NCBI GenBank assembly: GCA_963820795.1
Contig: CAWGBJ010000026.1
Span: 43,126 to 107,125 of the forward strand
Length of the DNA stretch: 64,000 nt
Source: Roseiarcus sp963820795
GTDB lineage: Bacteria > Pseudomonadota > Alphaproteobacteria > Rhizobiales > Beijerinckiaceae
Direction of reading: 5' to 3'
Position numbers and translations under genes: made by a program. Below are positions 1-9,688 of the stretch, piece by piece (positions within the stretch are counted from its first letter, which is position 1; every line of letters starts with the position of its first letter). The notes below the pieces were generated by a model. That model was not told where the DNA came from and searched no databases. It worked only from the letters and a program-made list of their open reading frames with translations.

Positions 1-787
1 CCAGGTCCGGCCGCCGCGCCAGCGCGCGGTTGAAGGAAACCATCGCCGCAAGCTGGTTCTTCCGTGCGCATACCGTTCCGACGGCGACGAATTCAACGGG
101 TTGTGTCGCGGGCGCAGCCAGTTGATCCAGAGGAATTTTCCGCTCTCGCTGACTGATCTCTTCCGGCAATGGAACCGGGGCGAGCAACGGCAGCTGTTGC
201 GGGAGGTTTCCGTTGTCGACCAACCATTCCGACAGCAGCTTTCCGGTGGTCTGCGAGACCGGAAGCACGAGGTCTGCGTTGACAAGGGCCTGAGCGTAGA
301 GAGCGAATCGCAGTCGGTTCGCTTCGCTTCCCGCGTCCTCGGCGGCCATGAGCGGGCCTGCCTTGGGAATGACGACGAATGCCCCAACGTGGGTGAGCGG
401 CAGAATGTCGTGAAATACGACCGCCGTACGCAGACCGAGCCGGCGGGCGAAGCCGATGGGTTCAGCTATAGAAACGGGCGAAAAATCCGGACTATAGCTG
501 TGCAGATGCGGAACCTCGGCGAAGAGAACCCATTCATCCTCCGCGGCCTTTATCGGATCTCCGGCGGCCTCGCTCTCGTGCAGTTCCGGACCGCAAAATC
601 GCGCGAGATTACTCAGGAATTGCCTCTCGGCGTGCACAATAGCGCGGCGCTTGTGACACCATCGGACCGGGACCAGTTCGACGTCTGCGCGCGTTTTCAG
701 CTCTCGTCCCAGGCCCTTGACCACGCGCGGAATGCCGCTGATTCCGATATCCGTTCCAGTAATATGCACAAAATAGTAAAGCCTCAT
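1..787 (-). CDS. Glycosyltransferase, GT4/GT-B type (3' end beyond window)
   Basis: Reads leftward from an ATG at 787-785 and runs off the window edge; about 262 residues are visible. It opens MRLYYFVHITGTD, followed by SGIPRVV (residues 17-23), like the TGIxRV motif near the N-terminus of many family-4 glycosyltransferases. A VVFHDILPLTH stretch lies near residue 145 and FVAVGTVCARKNQ near residue 235. The last matches the start of the C-terminal GT-B nucleotide-sugar domain (usually VGTxxPRKN), which the edge cuts off. The start overlaps the stop of the upstream glycosyltransferase by one base (TAATG), so the two are translationally coupled. Family knowledge suggests sugar transfer in capsule, O-antigen or exopolysaccharide assembly. 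The donor and acceptor cannot be told. Confidence 0.75.
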   Translation of the reverse strand, partial: MRLYYFVHITGTDIGISGIPRVVKGLGRELKTRADVELVPVRWCHKRRAIVHAERQFLSNLARFCGPELHESEAAGDPIKAAEDEWVLFAEVPHLHSYSPDFSPVSIAEPIGFARRLGLRTAVVFHDILPLTHVGAFVVIPKAGPLMAAEDAGSEANRLRFALYAQALVNADLVLPVSQTTGKLLSEWLVDNGNLPQQLPLLAPVPLPEEISQRERKIPLDQLAAPATQPVEFVAVGTVCARKNQLAAMVSFNRALARRPDL

Positions 788-3030
788 TACGCCCCCATCG
801 TTCTTCGTCCTCCAGCCAACCGTAGTTGCCGCTCCTCGCGAATACGGTAAAAAAGCCAGAAGATCTTTTCAGCTTCGAGACCTGACATACAGGCAACGCC
901 GTTGGGACAAAAATCCCCGCCGACCGAGCAAGGCGCGCACGACAGGCTTCTGCTGATCGTGACCACCCGAGGGCCTCTCGGCATCCACTCGGTCGTCGCA
1001 TGGCTTGCGGCAAAGACGCACAACGTCCACGCGCCGCGGGACGCCGCCAAGTGCCCAATCCCGGAATTGTTCGCGACCACATAGGGAGCGGAGTGAATCA
1101 AAGCCAACAAGTCGTTCCAGGCGAGAGAACCGCAAGCATTGCCGACTTGGTCGGATGACAGGCCACGGACAATTTCGTTCGCCCTGGGCCGCTGCGCGCC
1201 AGTTCCGACGACTGTGACGGGATAGCCTTCCAGCCTGAGAATGGCTTCGATGAGTTCGCGGAAACGGGACGCTTGCCACTCGCGCACCCGCTCGTTTGCG
1301 AAGGGCGCGATGACCACCGACGGCGGACGGGGGTCTGGCATTATGACACCGCTGTAAGGTAGGGGTCGCGCAACCTCAGCTGGATCAACTGCGCCAGCAA
1401 CGCCATCGATTCCCTCTGGTGTAGGCCGGAATCGTTGCCGTAGCGGAGAAAACTGACTCCGGAGAAGCGAAACGGCCTGACGTCCTCGTTTTTTACGCTC
1501 AGGAGGCGCAACTCGAGATCGGGGATTTGCTCCGGGAGGTTCACCCATACTCTCTTGCGATTACGCTTGTCGACGTCAAAAGCCCCGGCCGCCAAAGTCG
1601 AGGTGCCCTGCCTGCCAACGATGTCAAACAACAGTTGAAACGGCTCGTCGATCGAACTCGATGAAGCACTCAAACTCATACTCGCCGGCCGGGAACCGCC
1701 GATACGGACCCCAAATCAGCGACTTACGCTCGTTAAATCGCGCCGTGGACTCGTGCCTGATCTCGAATGTCCGGTGGCGCCCAATGCTCTGATGGAAGGC
1801 GTCCGCCCGAATGAAACCTTGTTCCGGCCGTTTGTCCACGGTTGGACTGGGTATATTCAGCCGGATCGACAACCACGGGAACGCGTCAATGCGATCGAAC
1901 CCGGCCTTGTGTCTTGCATTGACGACCTGCAGCAGGAACCTCGTGTCGTCGTAGAGCCTGAAATCAGCGGCGAGATCGTAGGACTCGTCGATCATCAGCA
2001 CTTCGAATTCTTTCAGCAGGACATCCCGTCCCGGAGTGTTGAGACGTGCTGAATCGTCCTCCGGGAAGAAATCGAAAGTGACGACCTTGTCGCAATACCC
2101 GCTCATTTCGGCTTGCGCCCGGTTCCAGGACCCGCAGACGATAGTAATCTCGGATTTCGGAAAGTTCGCCCGCATCAAGGCGAAAGCGTCGTCTGTCATG
2201 AGAAAGTCGCCGCGGTGGTCCAGCTTGATCAAGAGAATACGCTGGATGCTGTCATTGTCCGGACGGATGACCTTGTATGTAACCTGGTCGAGCTCCTGTT
2301 GGGTGGTCTTCAATATTCGGGAGGAAAACTCAGAAGGCGGCTCGTAGTCCCATCTCTCTTGCTTGGCGAGTTGCTCGCGCCAGGCCGGACGCGGCAGCCG
2401 CTCGATGACGAGGATGATATCTTGCCCGCCCTCGGGGATTTGCCCGAGTTCTCGACCATAATTGTAGCCGAGATCGTTCTCAACGAGGCTTCGAACACGA
2501 AATTCCGTCGGATCGATTGCTTCTTCCACATCGGCGAGAAGCGTGTTTGACGTGTAAAATCTTCGGTGCAGCGGATTGAGCCTCGACGGCAAGCGCATCT
2601 TCCTCTCGTAAAGGAACTGATGCGGAACGATAATGACAAGAAGGCCCCGCTCGGCGACCTTCTCGAAACAAATCTGAAGGACCCGCCGGACCTCAGGCAG
2701 AAACTGAAGCGTATTCCGGATTATCAGTAGAGGGATGTTCGGGGTAAGTTTTGCCGCCTCGGCCTGGGCCTGCATTGCATTGGCCGGGTTCATCCGCACC
2801 ACCGAGGAATAGGGCAGAAGAGCGGTCAGCCTGTCGTCCACGGCGGCTCGAATTTCTACGACCGCCGCGCCGGCTTCGCAGGCTCGACTGAAACTTTGGT
2901 CCGCCATCAACAGCGAAAGCAGCGATTTTTCGCGAGTATCAAACGGATCCGTCCCTTCCTGACCCAACTGCATCTCAGCACTCGCTCGCCGCAGCGGTCC
3001 CGGAATGGACCTCGGTTGTTTGGAAATCAA
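787..3030 (-). CDS. Methyltransferase-like / family 9 glycosyltransferase fusion, reading frame interrupted
   Basis: About 747 codons once two frame breaks are bridged. Residues ~1-225 look like the C-terminal half of a SAM methyltransferase (LPEVRRVLQICFEK, GLLVIIVPHQF). From ~265 the chain matches heptosyltransferase-type family 9 enzymes: ILLIKLDHRGDFL, then VVIAPFANERVREW and ANNSGIGHLAAS near the end. Break 1 is a +1 shift at about 1650; dropping the G there (C on the coding strand) joins CFIEFD to DEPFQLLFDIV. Break 2, between about 1400 and 1345, needs two extra bases removed or one added. There the middle frame ends in TAATG, so a separate C-terminal cistron starting at 1342 is an alternative, though GT9 enzymes need both halves in one fold. 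Probably acts in surface polysaccharide synthesis with its overlapping downstream neighbour. Confidence 0.65.
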
Positions 3031-3431
3031 AAATTTAAGCTTCTGACTGGTGACCTACAACATCGGCTTTCGCAGGACAAGACGCGCATGAGCGCCAATT
3101 ATGGGGGGCCGAAGCGGTCCGCGACGGCGAACCAAGCGCCTCCTTCCACGCGACAGATGCGTGATAACACTTCCCTCGTCCTGAGAGCGTATTTTCGGCA
3201 ATGCGACGCTTGAAGTCCGGCAAGGAAACTTCGCATGCCATCCGTCGCTGCGGAGATCCTATCGCCTCCGTGGCCGGAACACACAGGTTTTCATTGCGCC
3301 GACAGTCGGAATCAACAATAACGGCCCTTTCGAAGTGGTTCATGGCCAAATTGAGCCAAACACCGCGGCGAGGGCTCGTATCCGACTGTCTCAAGGCCAC
3401 GGAAAACAGGCGTTTGATACAAAGGTGGACG
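3031..3431. other. Divergent intergenic region
   Basis: About 400 bases lie between the start of the leftward methyltransferase/glycosyltransferase gene and the chosen start of the rightward sulfotransferase. Open frames occur on both strands but none resembles a known protein. No convincing promoter pair was recognised. If the sulfotransferase really starts at the ATG at 3201, half of this gap would be coding. Confidence 0.4.
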
Positions 3432-4769
3432 ATGGGGAGAGAGGGGGAAAGGACGTGCTTGGGTGGGGCGCCCGCGAGTCCCGCCGATGTCTTCCAGCTC
3501 CTATCTGGATTTAAAGAGTTCGGCCGAATTCAAGCCGTCCTTGATCAGGTGGACTGGACGAGGTCCACCTTGGATATGATCGGGAATGCATTTCGGCTGG
3601 ATGCGGCAAAGATTGATGGCGCACCCTCGGATATGCGTTCATTGGCGTTGTCAATCCTGACAAGTCGTGAATTTCAGGCAAACGTGATAGACTTTTCGTT
3701 GACAGCGTTTCCTTCGAAAGCTCGTCTCTTGTTTGTCCACATCCCGAAATGTGGCGGCACAACGATCAACGCTTTACTTGGCCGCCAACTCGCATCCCTG
3801 GATGATCATGTCTCCAAAGCGGAATGGACAAGCCAGAGCGAGCTTTTCCGCGCCATGGCGCGGTTCTACCAGAAAGTCCAAGAAAGTGAGTTCATTTTTG
3901 TCAGCCAACATAAGAGTTTGGGGTGGTTCCTGAGAAGCGGCTTACGTCGTCCTGGCGATAGGATTTTTACAGTCGTTCGGGATCCGTATGAGATCGTTCT
4001 TTCCCAGATCAATTATATCATTAAGCGATTTAGAGACGATCCAGCTTTTACCTCGCCCGATACGGCGTCGTGGGCCCGAAGCATTGGGCTTAGTCGATTC
4101 GATAAAAAGTGCTCTGGCGATGAATTGGAAGGAATTGCTCTACAATTGTTCGACAATACGAACGTTATTCACTTCAACTCGTTGTGTCGGTACCTCGGAG
4201 ACGGCACCGCTGGCTCGGCGATCGACTTGATCAGGTCGTCAGACATCGAGGTTGTAAAACTTGAGCAAATGCACCAATGGCTCAAGGACAAATGGGGGAT
4301 ATCCTCAGAATTTATAGGTAATAAATCCGATGGGATTATTCAAATTGATAATCTTGACAAAGCCAGAAAGGATTTTTTGGTTAATGCCTGTGCCGAAGAC
4401 CAAGTTGTCTATAATTTTGCGGCCAACCGTGGCGCCCCCAAGGCCATTGATCGACCCACCCCCAGGGCCATTGATAAACCAGAGCATACAATGCCGGCAG
4501 ATGCTGCTACCCCTGAGAGCATGATCACAGGCCTCTATCGTGCTATTCTTCAACGCGATCCGGATCCGCAAGGATTAAAGAATTACCTTGATGCAATTGT
4601 TGGCGGAGCCACTCTGCAGTCGATTGTGTTGCGCCTGATCAGTTCAGTGGAGTTTCGGGAAAAGTACGCGGCAAAAAAAGAAGCAGCGCGCGAGATAGTC
4701 CAGTCGCACGACTCGGAGGCGCGGACTCCCCGTCATGCTGGCGCTGGGCCGCCAAAGCGAAACAACTGA
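3432..4769 (+). CDS. Sulfotransferase family protein with C-terminal DUF4214 domain
   Basis: About 445 residues from the ATG at 3432. The P-loop-like PAPS site FVHIPKCGGTTI lies near residue 101 and the 3'-phosphate-binding motif VVRDPYEIVLSQ near 181. A C-terminal DUF4214-type segment (GLYRAILQRDPDPQGLKNYL, near 366) is a module common in secreted or surface-polysaccharide proteins. The start at 3432 is preferred because AAAGGTGG lies just upstream and the region shared with the convergent paralogue begins ~16 residues in; an in-frame ATG at 3201 would add 77 residues. Inferred role: sulfation of a surface glycan or lipid. The sequence looks less G+C-rich than its surroundings, consistent with transfer. 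Confidence 0.7.
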   Translation: MGREGERTCLGGAPASPADVFQLLSGFKEFGRIQAVLDQVDWTRSTLDMIGNAFRLDAAKIDGAPSDMRSLALSILTSREFQANVIDFSLTAFPSKARLLFVHIPKCGGTTINALLGRQLASLDDHVSKAEWTSQSELFRAMARFYQKVQESEFIFVSQHKSLGWFLRSGLRRPGDRIFTVVRDPYEIVLSQINYIIKRFRDDPAFTSPDTASWARSIGLSRFDKKCSGDELEGIALQLFDNTNVIHFNSLCRYLGDGTAGSAIDLIRSSDIEVVKLEQMHQWLKDKWGISSEFIGNKSDGIIQIDNLDKARKDFLVNACAEDQVVYNFAANRGAPKAIDRPTPRAIDKPEHTMPADAATPESMITGLYRAILQRDPDPQGLKNYLDAIVGGATLQSIVLRLISSVEFREKYAAKKEAAREIVQSHDSEARTPRHAGAGPPKRNN

Positions 4770-4832
4770 GTTCACCGGCCGGCGGGACGCGGGATTCATA
4801 ATGCGGAGGAAAATGCTATCGTGCTGAGCCAT

Positions 4833-5883
4833 TTATTCGGTTAGCGCGAGATCCGTGCCAAACAGACGCGTGCCTCCGAGTTTTTTGTGCGCAGCCATCA
4901 ATCTCTCGTATAGTTTGAGATCCTCCTTGCACAAATTATTAACAGCGGCGAGCTGAGATTTCGTCCAAATCTTTCAGCTTCAGCACTGGAGGAGATTGAT
5001 TTGCTCGCGTATCTGACCCTATACTCCAGAATTTATCCAGCCAAGCATTGTAACTTTCGATGGGAACCAATTCGATATTCGACCTCACAATTAATTCAAC
5101 CGCGGAATCACATGTTCCTTCTCCAAGCATGAATGTAGCAAGGTTTCTCTCCATCATCTCTTTATTCATTAACATTTGGATTCCTAGGCTGCGCTGGTCA
5201 TCCGGGCTTAGCTTCTCTGGGAAGCGCTCAACCCGAAGATACCGAGCATAGGATCTGGTATCCGGTTTGTCGCAGGCGGGACTTTCTCAAATCCTCCGTA
5301 AGTAGTAATTCACAAGCGACAGCAATCCTTTTATAGGATGCCGAATGACAGAAAAGCTCCTATCTTGGAAACGACAAAGACCGCGCTGAAGGTACCACGA
5401 CAACGGGATGTGGCCTGTTATCAATATCTCTGAGGATTGTTGCAATCTACGGGAAAGCTCGCCTACATGCGTGATTAGCTCCATCGCAGTCGTGGACTCG
5501 CGTCGGGTATGGTTGTAGTGCAGGTAAGGATATATTTTTGTTAAGTTGTTTCGTAGATCCACGCCTGCGCTCTTGGGAACATGAATATGAAACAGCCGCC
5601 TCTTCTCAGGATAGGCTCGAAGGGTTAGTTCAATTGCCCGGCTTTGGAACTCGGCGCTGCTCAGGAAGTTAGAAGCTAAATTCAGAGGGTCGGTACGAGA
5701 GTGTTGCCTAACCACGGCAACTGACTCCGGCAGCCGATCCAAAAATGCCGCGTATGTCTGATGAGTCGATATTCCGTTCCAATTAAAACCACCGAGGAAC
5801 TGTCGAATGGACATGTCCCCGCGAAACTCGGAAAGCATGTCGAAGGTATCCCGAACTGTCACCGGCGCCTTGGTGCTAGTCAT
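4833..5883 (-). pseudogene. Sulfotransferase family paralogue, broken by TGA and a +1 shift
   Basis: Homologous along its length to the convergent gene at 3432-4769: a shared N-terminal block (FDMLSEFRG versus FQLLSGFKEF), PAPS-site-like FHIHVPKSAGVDL, and VIRHPIKGLLSLVNYYLRR. An in-frame TGA at 5289-5287 falls where the paralogue has Arg (KRFRDDPAF versus RRI-stop-ESPAC), so one CGA-to-TGA change explains it; the frame continues intact with KPDTRSYARYLRVERF. Near 4950 a +1 shift follows; dropping one C joins LDEISA to AAVNNLCKEDLKLYERL and the frame ends at TAA 4835-4833. The start at 5883 is preferred; an ATG at 5928 is possible. No DUF4214 module is seen. Either an inactivated copy or, less likely, a read-through gene. 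Confidence 0.7.
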
Positions 5884-5928
5884 AATGCGGAGTTCTTCCT
5901 TATACATCTGTCCAGTTAACCAATACAA

Positions 5929-6419
5929 TTATTGGCGGGGGAATACGCTTGCCACTCCATCGGCGTGATAGGACAAGGCGATCCAACCGGACAGGCGAAC
6001 GGCGACCGCCGTTCTAGCGGATCGTCCATCTGTACGTCGTCGCCGGAAGTCGCCGCGCCACACGCGCAATTCAACTCTTGTTTCACCTCGCGGTTTGGCG
6101 CGTTTGCTTGGCTATTGTTCACCTTCGGGCCACGCAATTGCGTAAAAAATCATGACTGAAAGCGCTTCTTCATCGTTCCCGCGGCCTACCCCTTCCAGCC
6201 AACGCGAGGGTGAATAAGCCAGCGACGCGCCACGCGCAACAAGAGCATCGACGCGAGTCGTCGGCGCGTGGATCCGTCGCGCATGGCTCGTTGGCCCCAT
6301 CCGGGCGCCTACGCGGGTCGTTGTCCCAGCAATGCGCCGGCCTGGCCGCCCGCCTTGCGTCGCGACGCTGAGACCATTAACTGCGGCACCCGCATTTTGC
6401 GCCCCTTTCGAGACCCGAC
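5929..6419. other. Intergenic region without recognisable gene
   Basis: About 490 bases lie between the broken sulfotransferase and bmt. Short open frames on both strands do not look like proteins. No SAM or SAH riboswitch was recognised upstream of the homocysteine methyltransferase, although one would be plausible there. The composition changes here from the AT-richer sulfotransferase block to the G+C-rich housekeeping block. Confidence 0.5.
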
Positions 6420-7409
6420 ATGCTGCAAACTCTCCTGGCCGAAGGTCGGCCGCTTCTGGCGGACGGCGCCACCGGCACCAACCTCTTCGCCATGGGCCTC
6501 GCCTCCGGCGAACCGCCGGAGGCTTGGAACGTCAGCCATGCCGACCGCATCGAGGCGCTGCATCGGGCCTTTGTCGAGGCCGGGGCGGATATCGTGCTGA
6601 CCAACAGTTTCGGCGGCAATCGTCGCCGGCTCGCCCTGCACGGGCTCGAATCGCAGGTGCGCGAACTCAACCGGCTGGCGGCGGAAAACGCCCGCAAGGT
6701 CGCCGACCATGCGGGGCGGCCGGTCGTCGTCGCCGGATCGGTCGGGCCGACCGGCGATCTCATCGCGCCGCTCGGGCCGCTGACCGCGGACGAAGCGGTC
6801 GACGTCTTCGTCGAGCAGATCGAGGGCCTGCGCGAAGGCGGCGCGGACGTCGTCTGGATCGAGACGATGTCGGCCGCGGAGGAAATGCGGGCTGCGGCGG
6901 CCGCGGCGGCGAAAACGGGCATGACGCACACCGCCACCGCCAGCTTCGACACCGCCGGGCGGACGATGATGGGCGTCGCGCCGGAGGCGCTCGGCGCCCT
7001 CACTGCGGCGTTCGAGCCGAAGCCGTTGGCCTATGGGGCGAATTGCGGGGTGGGCGCGTCCGATCTCCTGGTCGCCATCCTCGCCATGAGCGCCGCCGAT
7101 CCGGAGGCGGCGCTGATCGCCAAGGCCAACGCCGGCGTGCCGCAATGGCGCGGGGCCGAAATCCATTATTCCGGCACGCCGGAACTGATGCAGATCTACG
7201 CCGGTCTCGCAGTCGCCTGCGGCGCGCGCATCGTCGGCGGCTGCTGCGGCAATAAGCCTGCGCATGTTGCGGCGATGCGGCGCGGTCTCGACGCCTATGC
7301 CGCCCGGCCGCGCCCGAGCCTCGAGGCCATCGTCGCCGCGCTCGGCCCGCTGGTTGCGCCGCCCGCCGCCGAGACGAGGGGACGCGTGCGCCGTCGCGAG
7401 CGCCCATGA
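6420..7409 (+). CDS. bmt: Betaine/S-methyl--homocysteine S-methyltransferase family protein
   Basis: 329 residues. Members of this zinc-dependent family transfer a methyl group from betaine or S-methylmethionine to homocysteine, giving methionine in the cytoplasm. The N-terminal LLADGATGTNLF, the Cys in YGANCG (near residue 204) and the paired Cys in GGCCGN (near 277) are the substrate and Zn ligands of the family. The length fits the single-domain enzymes rather than MetH. Its stop overlaps the start of the next gene (ATGA), so the pair is probably co-translated. The methyl donor cannot be decided from sequence; bmt is the usual alphaproteobacterial name. Confidence 0.85.
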   Translation: MLQTLLAEGRPLLADGATGTNLFAMGLASGEPPEAWNVSHADRIEALHRAFVEAGADIVLTNSFGGNRRRLALHGLESQVRELNRLAAENARKVADHAGRPVVVAGSVGPTGDLIAPLGPLTADEAVDVFVEQIEGLREGGADVVWIETMSAAEEMRAAAAAAAKTGMTHTATASFDTAGRTMMGVAPEALGALTAAFEPKPLAYGANCGVGASDLLVAILAMSAADPEAALIAKANAGVPQWRGAEIHYSGTPELMQIYAGLAVACGARIVGGCCGNKPAHVAAMRRGLDAYAARPRPSLEAIVAALGPLVAPPAAETRGRVRRRERP

Positions 7410-8521
7410 ACGCCAGGGCCAAGCGCCGCGCCTGGAGCCGGGTCGAGGCGCCGGATGCCGACACCCCGGCGAAGCCTGGATCCCCCGGCCCGCTCGCCAT
7501 GCCGTCGGGCCCCCAGACTTTCCTGGTCGACACGGCGGGGGCCGGCGAGCGGCTCGACTGGTTCCTCAGCCGGTCCGCGGCCGAGCGCCGCATCGCACTC
7601 TCGCGCACGCGGCTCAAGGCGCTGATCCAGGCCGGCGAGGTCCAAGTCGACGGCGCGGCGGCGCGCGATCCGGCGCTCCGCCTCGCCGAAGGCGCGCGGA
7701 TCGTTTTCGAGGCGCCGCCGCCAGCCGATTCGGCCGTGGTCGGGGAGAATCTGCCGCTCGACGTCGTCTACGAGGACGAGCATCTTATCGTCGTCGACAA
7801 GCCGGCCGGGCTCGTCGTCCATCCCGCGCCCGGCCATGCCGGCGGCACCCTCGTCAACGCGTTGATCGCGCGCTGCGGCGACAGTCTCTCGGGGATCGGC
7901 GGGGTCAGGCGCCCCGGGATTGTCCATCGGCTCGACAAAGACACCTCCGGCCTCATGGTCGTCGCCAAGACCGACGCCGCCCATCGCGGCCTCGCCGAAA
8001 CCTTCGTCGATCACGGCCGCAGCCGCCCGCTCGAGCGCGAATATCTGGCGATCGTCTGGGGTTCTTTCGGCGCCTCGGCCGGCAAGGTGGACGCCGCGAT
8101 CGCCCGCCATTCGATCCACCGCGCGAAGATGGCGGTCGCGCAAGAGGATCGGGGCCGGCGCGCCGTCACCCATTGGCGGCTTCTGGAGGGGCTCGGCCCG
8201 GCCAGTCTCGTCGCCTGCCGGCTCGAGACCGGGCGAACCCACCAGATTCGTGTGCATATGGCCTCGGTCGGACATCCGCTTCTGGGTGATTCGGTCTATG
8301 GCGCGGGCTTCAAAACCAAGGCCGTCCAACTCGCCGGGGGAGCAAAAGCCGCTTTGGCAGCGTTGGGGAGACAGGCGCTGCACGCTGCAGCGCTCGGGTT
8401 CGAGCATCCGGTCACCGGCCACGCGCTTCGTTTCGAGAGCGCCCCGCCGGCGGATTTCTCCCGCCTCCTCAACGCCCTGCGGGCGCAGCGGCTGGGCGAA
8501 GCCGCCCCGCCGTCAACTTGA
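7406..8521 (+). CDS. RluA-family 23S rRNA pseudouridine synthase (RluD-like)
   Basis: 371 residues. An N-terminal S4-type RNA-binding domain (RLDWFLSRS, then LIQAGEVQVDG, residues ~50-90) is followed by the catalytic domain with HRLDKDTSGLM (catalytic Asp near residue 175) and GRTHQIRVH. These fit RluA/RluC/RluD enzymes that isomerise uridines in 23S rRNA. The ATGA overlap with bmt supports the start at 7406, although the first ~35 residues are not conserved-looking and a start at the MPSGPQTF methionine is possible. The RluA-rpoH order is common in alphaproteobacteria. Which uridines are modified cannot be told. Confidence 0.9.
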   Translation: MNARAKRRAWSRVEAPDADTPAKPGSPGPLAMPSGPQTFLVDTAGAGERLDWFLSRSAAERRIALSRTRLKALIQAGEVQVDGAAARDPALRLAEGARIVFEAPPPADSAVVGENLPLDVVYEDEHLIVVDKPAGLVVHPAPGHAGGTLVNALIARCGDSLSGIGGVRRPGIVHRLDKDTSGLMVVAKTDAAHRGLAETFVDHGRSRPLEREYLAIVWGSFGASAGKVDAAIARHSIHRAKMAVAQEDRGRRAVTHWRLLEGLGPASLVACRLETGRTHQIRVHMASVGHPLLGDSVYGAGFKTKAVQLAGGAKAALAALGRQALHAAALGFEHPVTGHALRFESAPPADFSRLLNALRAQRLGEAAPPST

Positions 8522-8623
8522 TGCTGTGATCCAATGCCCCCTTCGCTTCGTTCTGTGTCTGCGTCCCGGCCCTTTTTCGGCCACGCTTTCTCGACCAAGA
8601 TAGCCATCCGGCCATAGCGCCGA

Positions 8624-8648
8624 CGGAGACGGTTTTACCCGGTCTCCG
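8624..8648 (+). promoter_or_regulatory. Stem-loop in the rpoH 5' leader
   Basis: A 7-bp perfect stem (CGGAGAC at 8624-8630 with GTCTCCG at 8642-8648) lies just ahead of the TGGAGG Shine-Dalgarno at 8651-8656. No T-run follows, so it is not a classic terminator for the upstream gene. It could influence rpoH translation or processing; this is inference only. Confidence 0.35.
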
Positions 8649-8662
8649 ACTGGAGGTTTTCC

Positions 8663-9568
8663 ATGGCCGCGTCGCTCCCTGTCATTGCAGGCGAGTCGGG
8701 GCTTGCCCGCTACTTGCAAGAAATCAAGCGGTTCCCCATGCTGGAGCCGCAAGAGGAATACATGCTGGCGAAGCGCTGGCGCGAGCACGGCGACCGCGAG
8801 GCCGCGCACAAGCTCGTGACATCCCATCTGCGCCTGGTCGCCAAGATTGCGATGGGCTACCGCGGCTATGGACTTCCGATCGGCGAAGTCATTTCCGAGG
8901 GTAACGTCGGTCTGATGCAGGCCGTCAAGCGCTTCGAGCCGGACAAGGGCTTCAAGCTGGCCACCTACGCAATGTGGTGGATCCGGGCCTCGATCCAGGA
9001 ATACATTCTGCGCTCGTGGTCGCTAGTGAAAATGGGCACCACGGCGAGCCAGAAGAAGCTGTTCTTCAATCTCCGCAAGGCGAAGAGTCGCATTTCCGCC
9101 TTTGAGGAGGGCGACCTGCGCGACGACCAGGTGGAAACCATCTCGCGGCGCCTGGGCGTCGCCAAACAGGACGTCATCGAGATGAACCGCCGTCTCGGCG
9201 GCGACGCTTCGCTCAATGCGCCTCTGCGGGAAGACGGCGAGGGCGAGTGGCAGGACTGGCTGGTCGATGAGACCGCCGATCAGGAGTCGCTGCTGGCCGA
9301 GCGGGAAGAATTGGACGCCCGCCACGCCGCGCTCAGGAGCGCGCTGTCGGTGCTCAATCCCCGCGAGCGGCGCATCTTCGAGGCGCGGCGACTGGCCGAC
9401 GATCCGATCACGCTGGAAGAGCTGTCGGCAGAGTTCGGCGTCTCCCGCGAGCGCGTGCGGCAGATCGAGGTCCGCGCGTTCGAGAAGGTGCAACAGGCAG
9501 TGAAAGCCGGGGTGGCCAAGACCCAACTGCCCAATCGGCAGGCCGCCGCGGCGCTGCCGGCCCGGTAA
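8663..9568 (+). CDS. rpoH: RNA polymerase sigma-32 factor (heat shock)
   Basis: 301 residues. Directs RNA polymerase to heat-shock promoters. Region 2 is clear (GNVGLMQAVKRFEPDKGFKL, then ATYAMWWIRASIQEYI), followed by the RpoH-specific box QKKLFFNLR near residue 131. Region 4.2 gives a helix-turn-helix with EELSAEFGVSRERVRQIE. The length matches alphaproteobacterial RpoH. A TGGAGG ribosome-binding site lies 6 bases before the ATG. It stands 141 bases after the pseudouridine synthase, with a stem-loop in between. Confidence 0.97.
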   Translation: MAASLPVIAGESGLARYLQEIKRFPMLEPQEEYMLAKRWREHGDREAAHKLVTSHLRLVAKIAMGYRGYGLPIGEVISEGNVGLMQAVKRFEPDKGFKLATYAMWWIRASIQEYILRSWSLVKMGTTASQKKLFFNLRKAKSRISAFEEGDLRDDQVETISRRLGVAKQDVIEMNRRLGGDASLNAPLREDGEGEWQDWLVDETADQESLLAEREELDARHAALRSALSVLNPRERRIFEARRLADDPITLEELSAEFGVSRERVRQIEVRAFEKVQQAVKAGVAKTQLPNRQAAAALPAR

Positions 9569-9688
9569 CTTCCGGGTAACCTGACGGACGCGGACTTGAC
9601 AAAGCGCAGGCCGGACCCGCGCGCCCGCTGCGAAAGTAGGGTAGGTTTCCCGCGCGTTGTGCCTTGAACCCCGAAAAAAGGTCCATCC

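Noticed and set aside
101..850. A 249-codon plus-strand open frame at the left edge
   Set aside because: It is the shadow of two leftward genes; the minus strand gives clear glycosyltransferase sequence, the plus frame gives none.
1340..1343. TAATG near 1342 as the start of a separate glycosyltransferase gene
   Set aside because: The C-terminal GT9 domain cannot work alone and the upstream frame carries the N-terminal domain; kept as an alternative only.
4644..4832. A 62-codon leftward frame antisense to the sulfotransferase end
   Set aside because: No similarity, no ribosome-binding site, and it overlaps the repaired 3' end of the other sulfotransferase only by chance.
5929..6419. SAM or SAH riboswitch ahead of bmt
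   Set aside because: No conserved core or pairing pattern of either class could be laid on the sequence.
9596..9625. TTGACA ahead of the secreted-protein gene as a promoter
   Set aside because: No acceptable -10 element 16-19 bases downstream.
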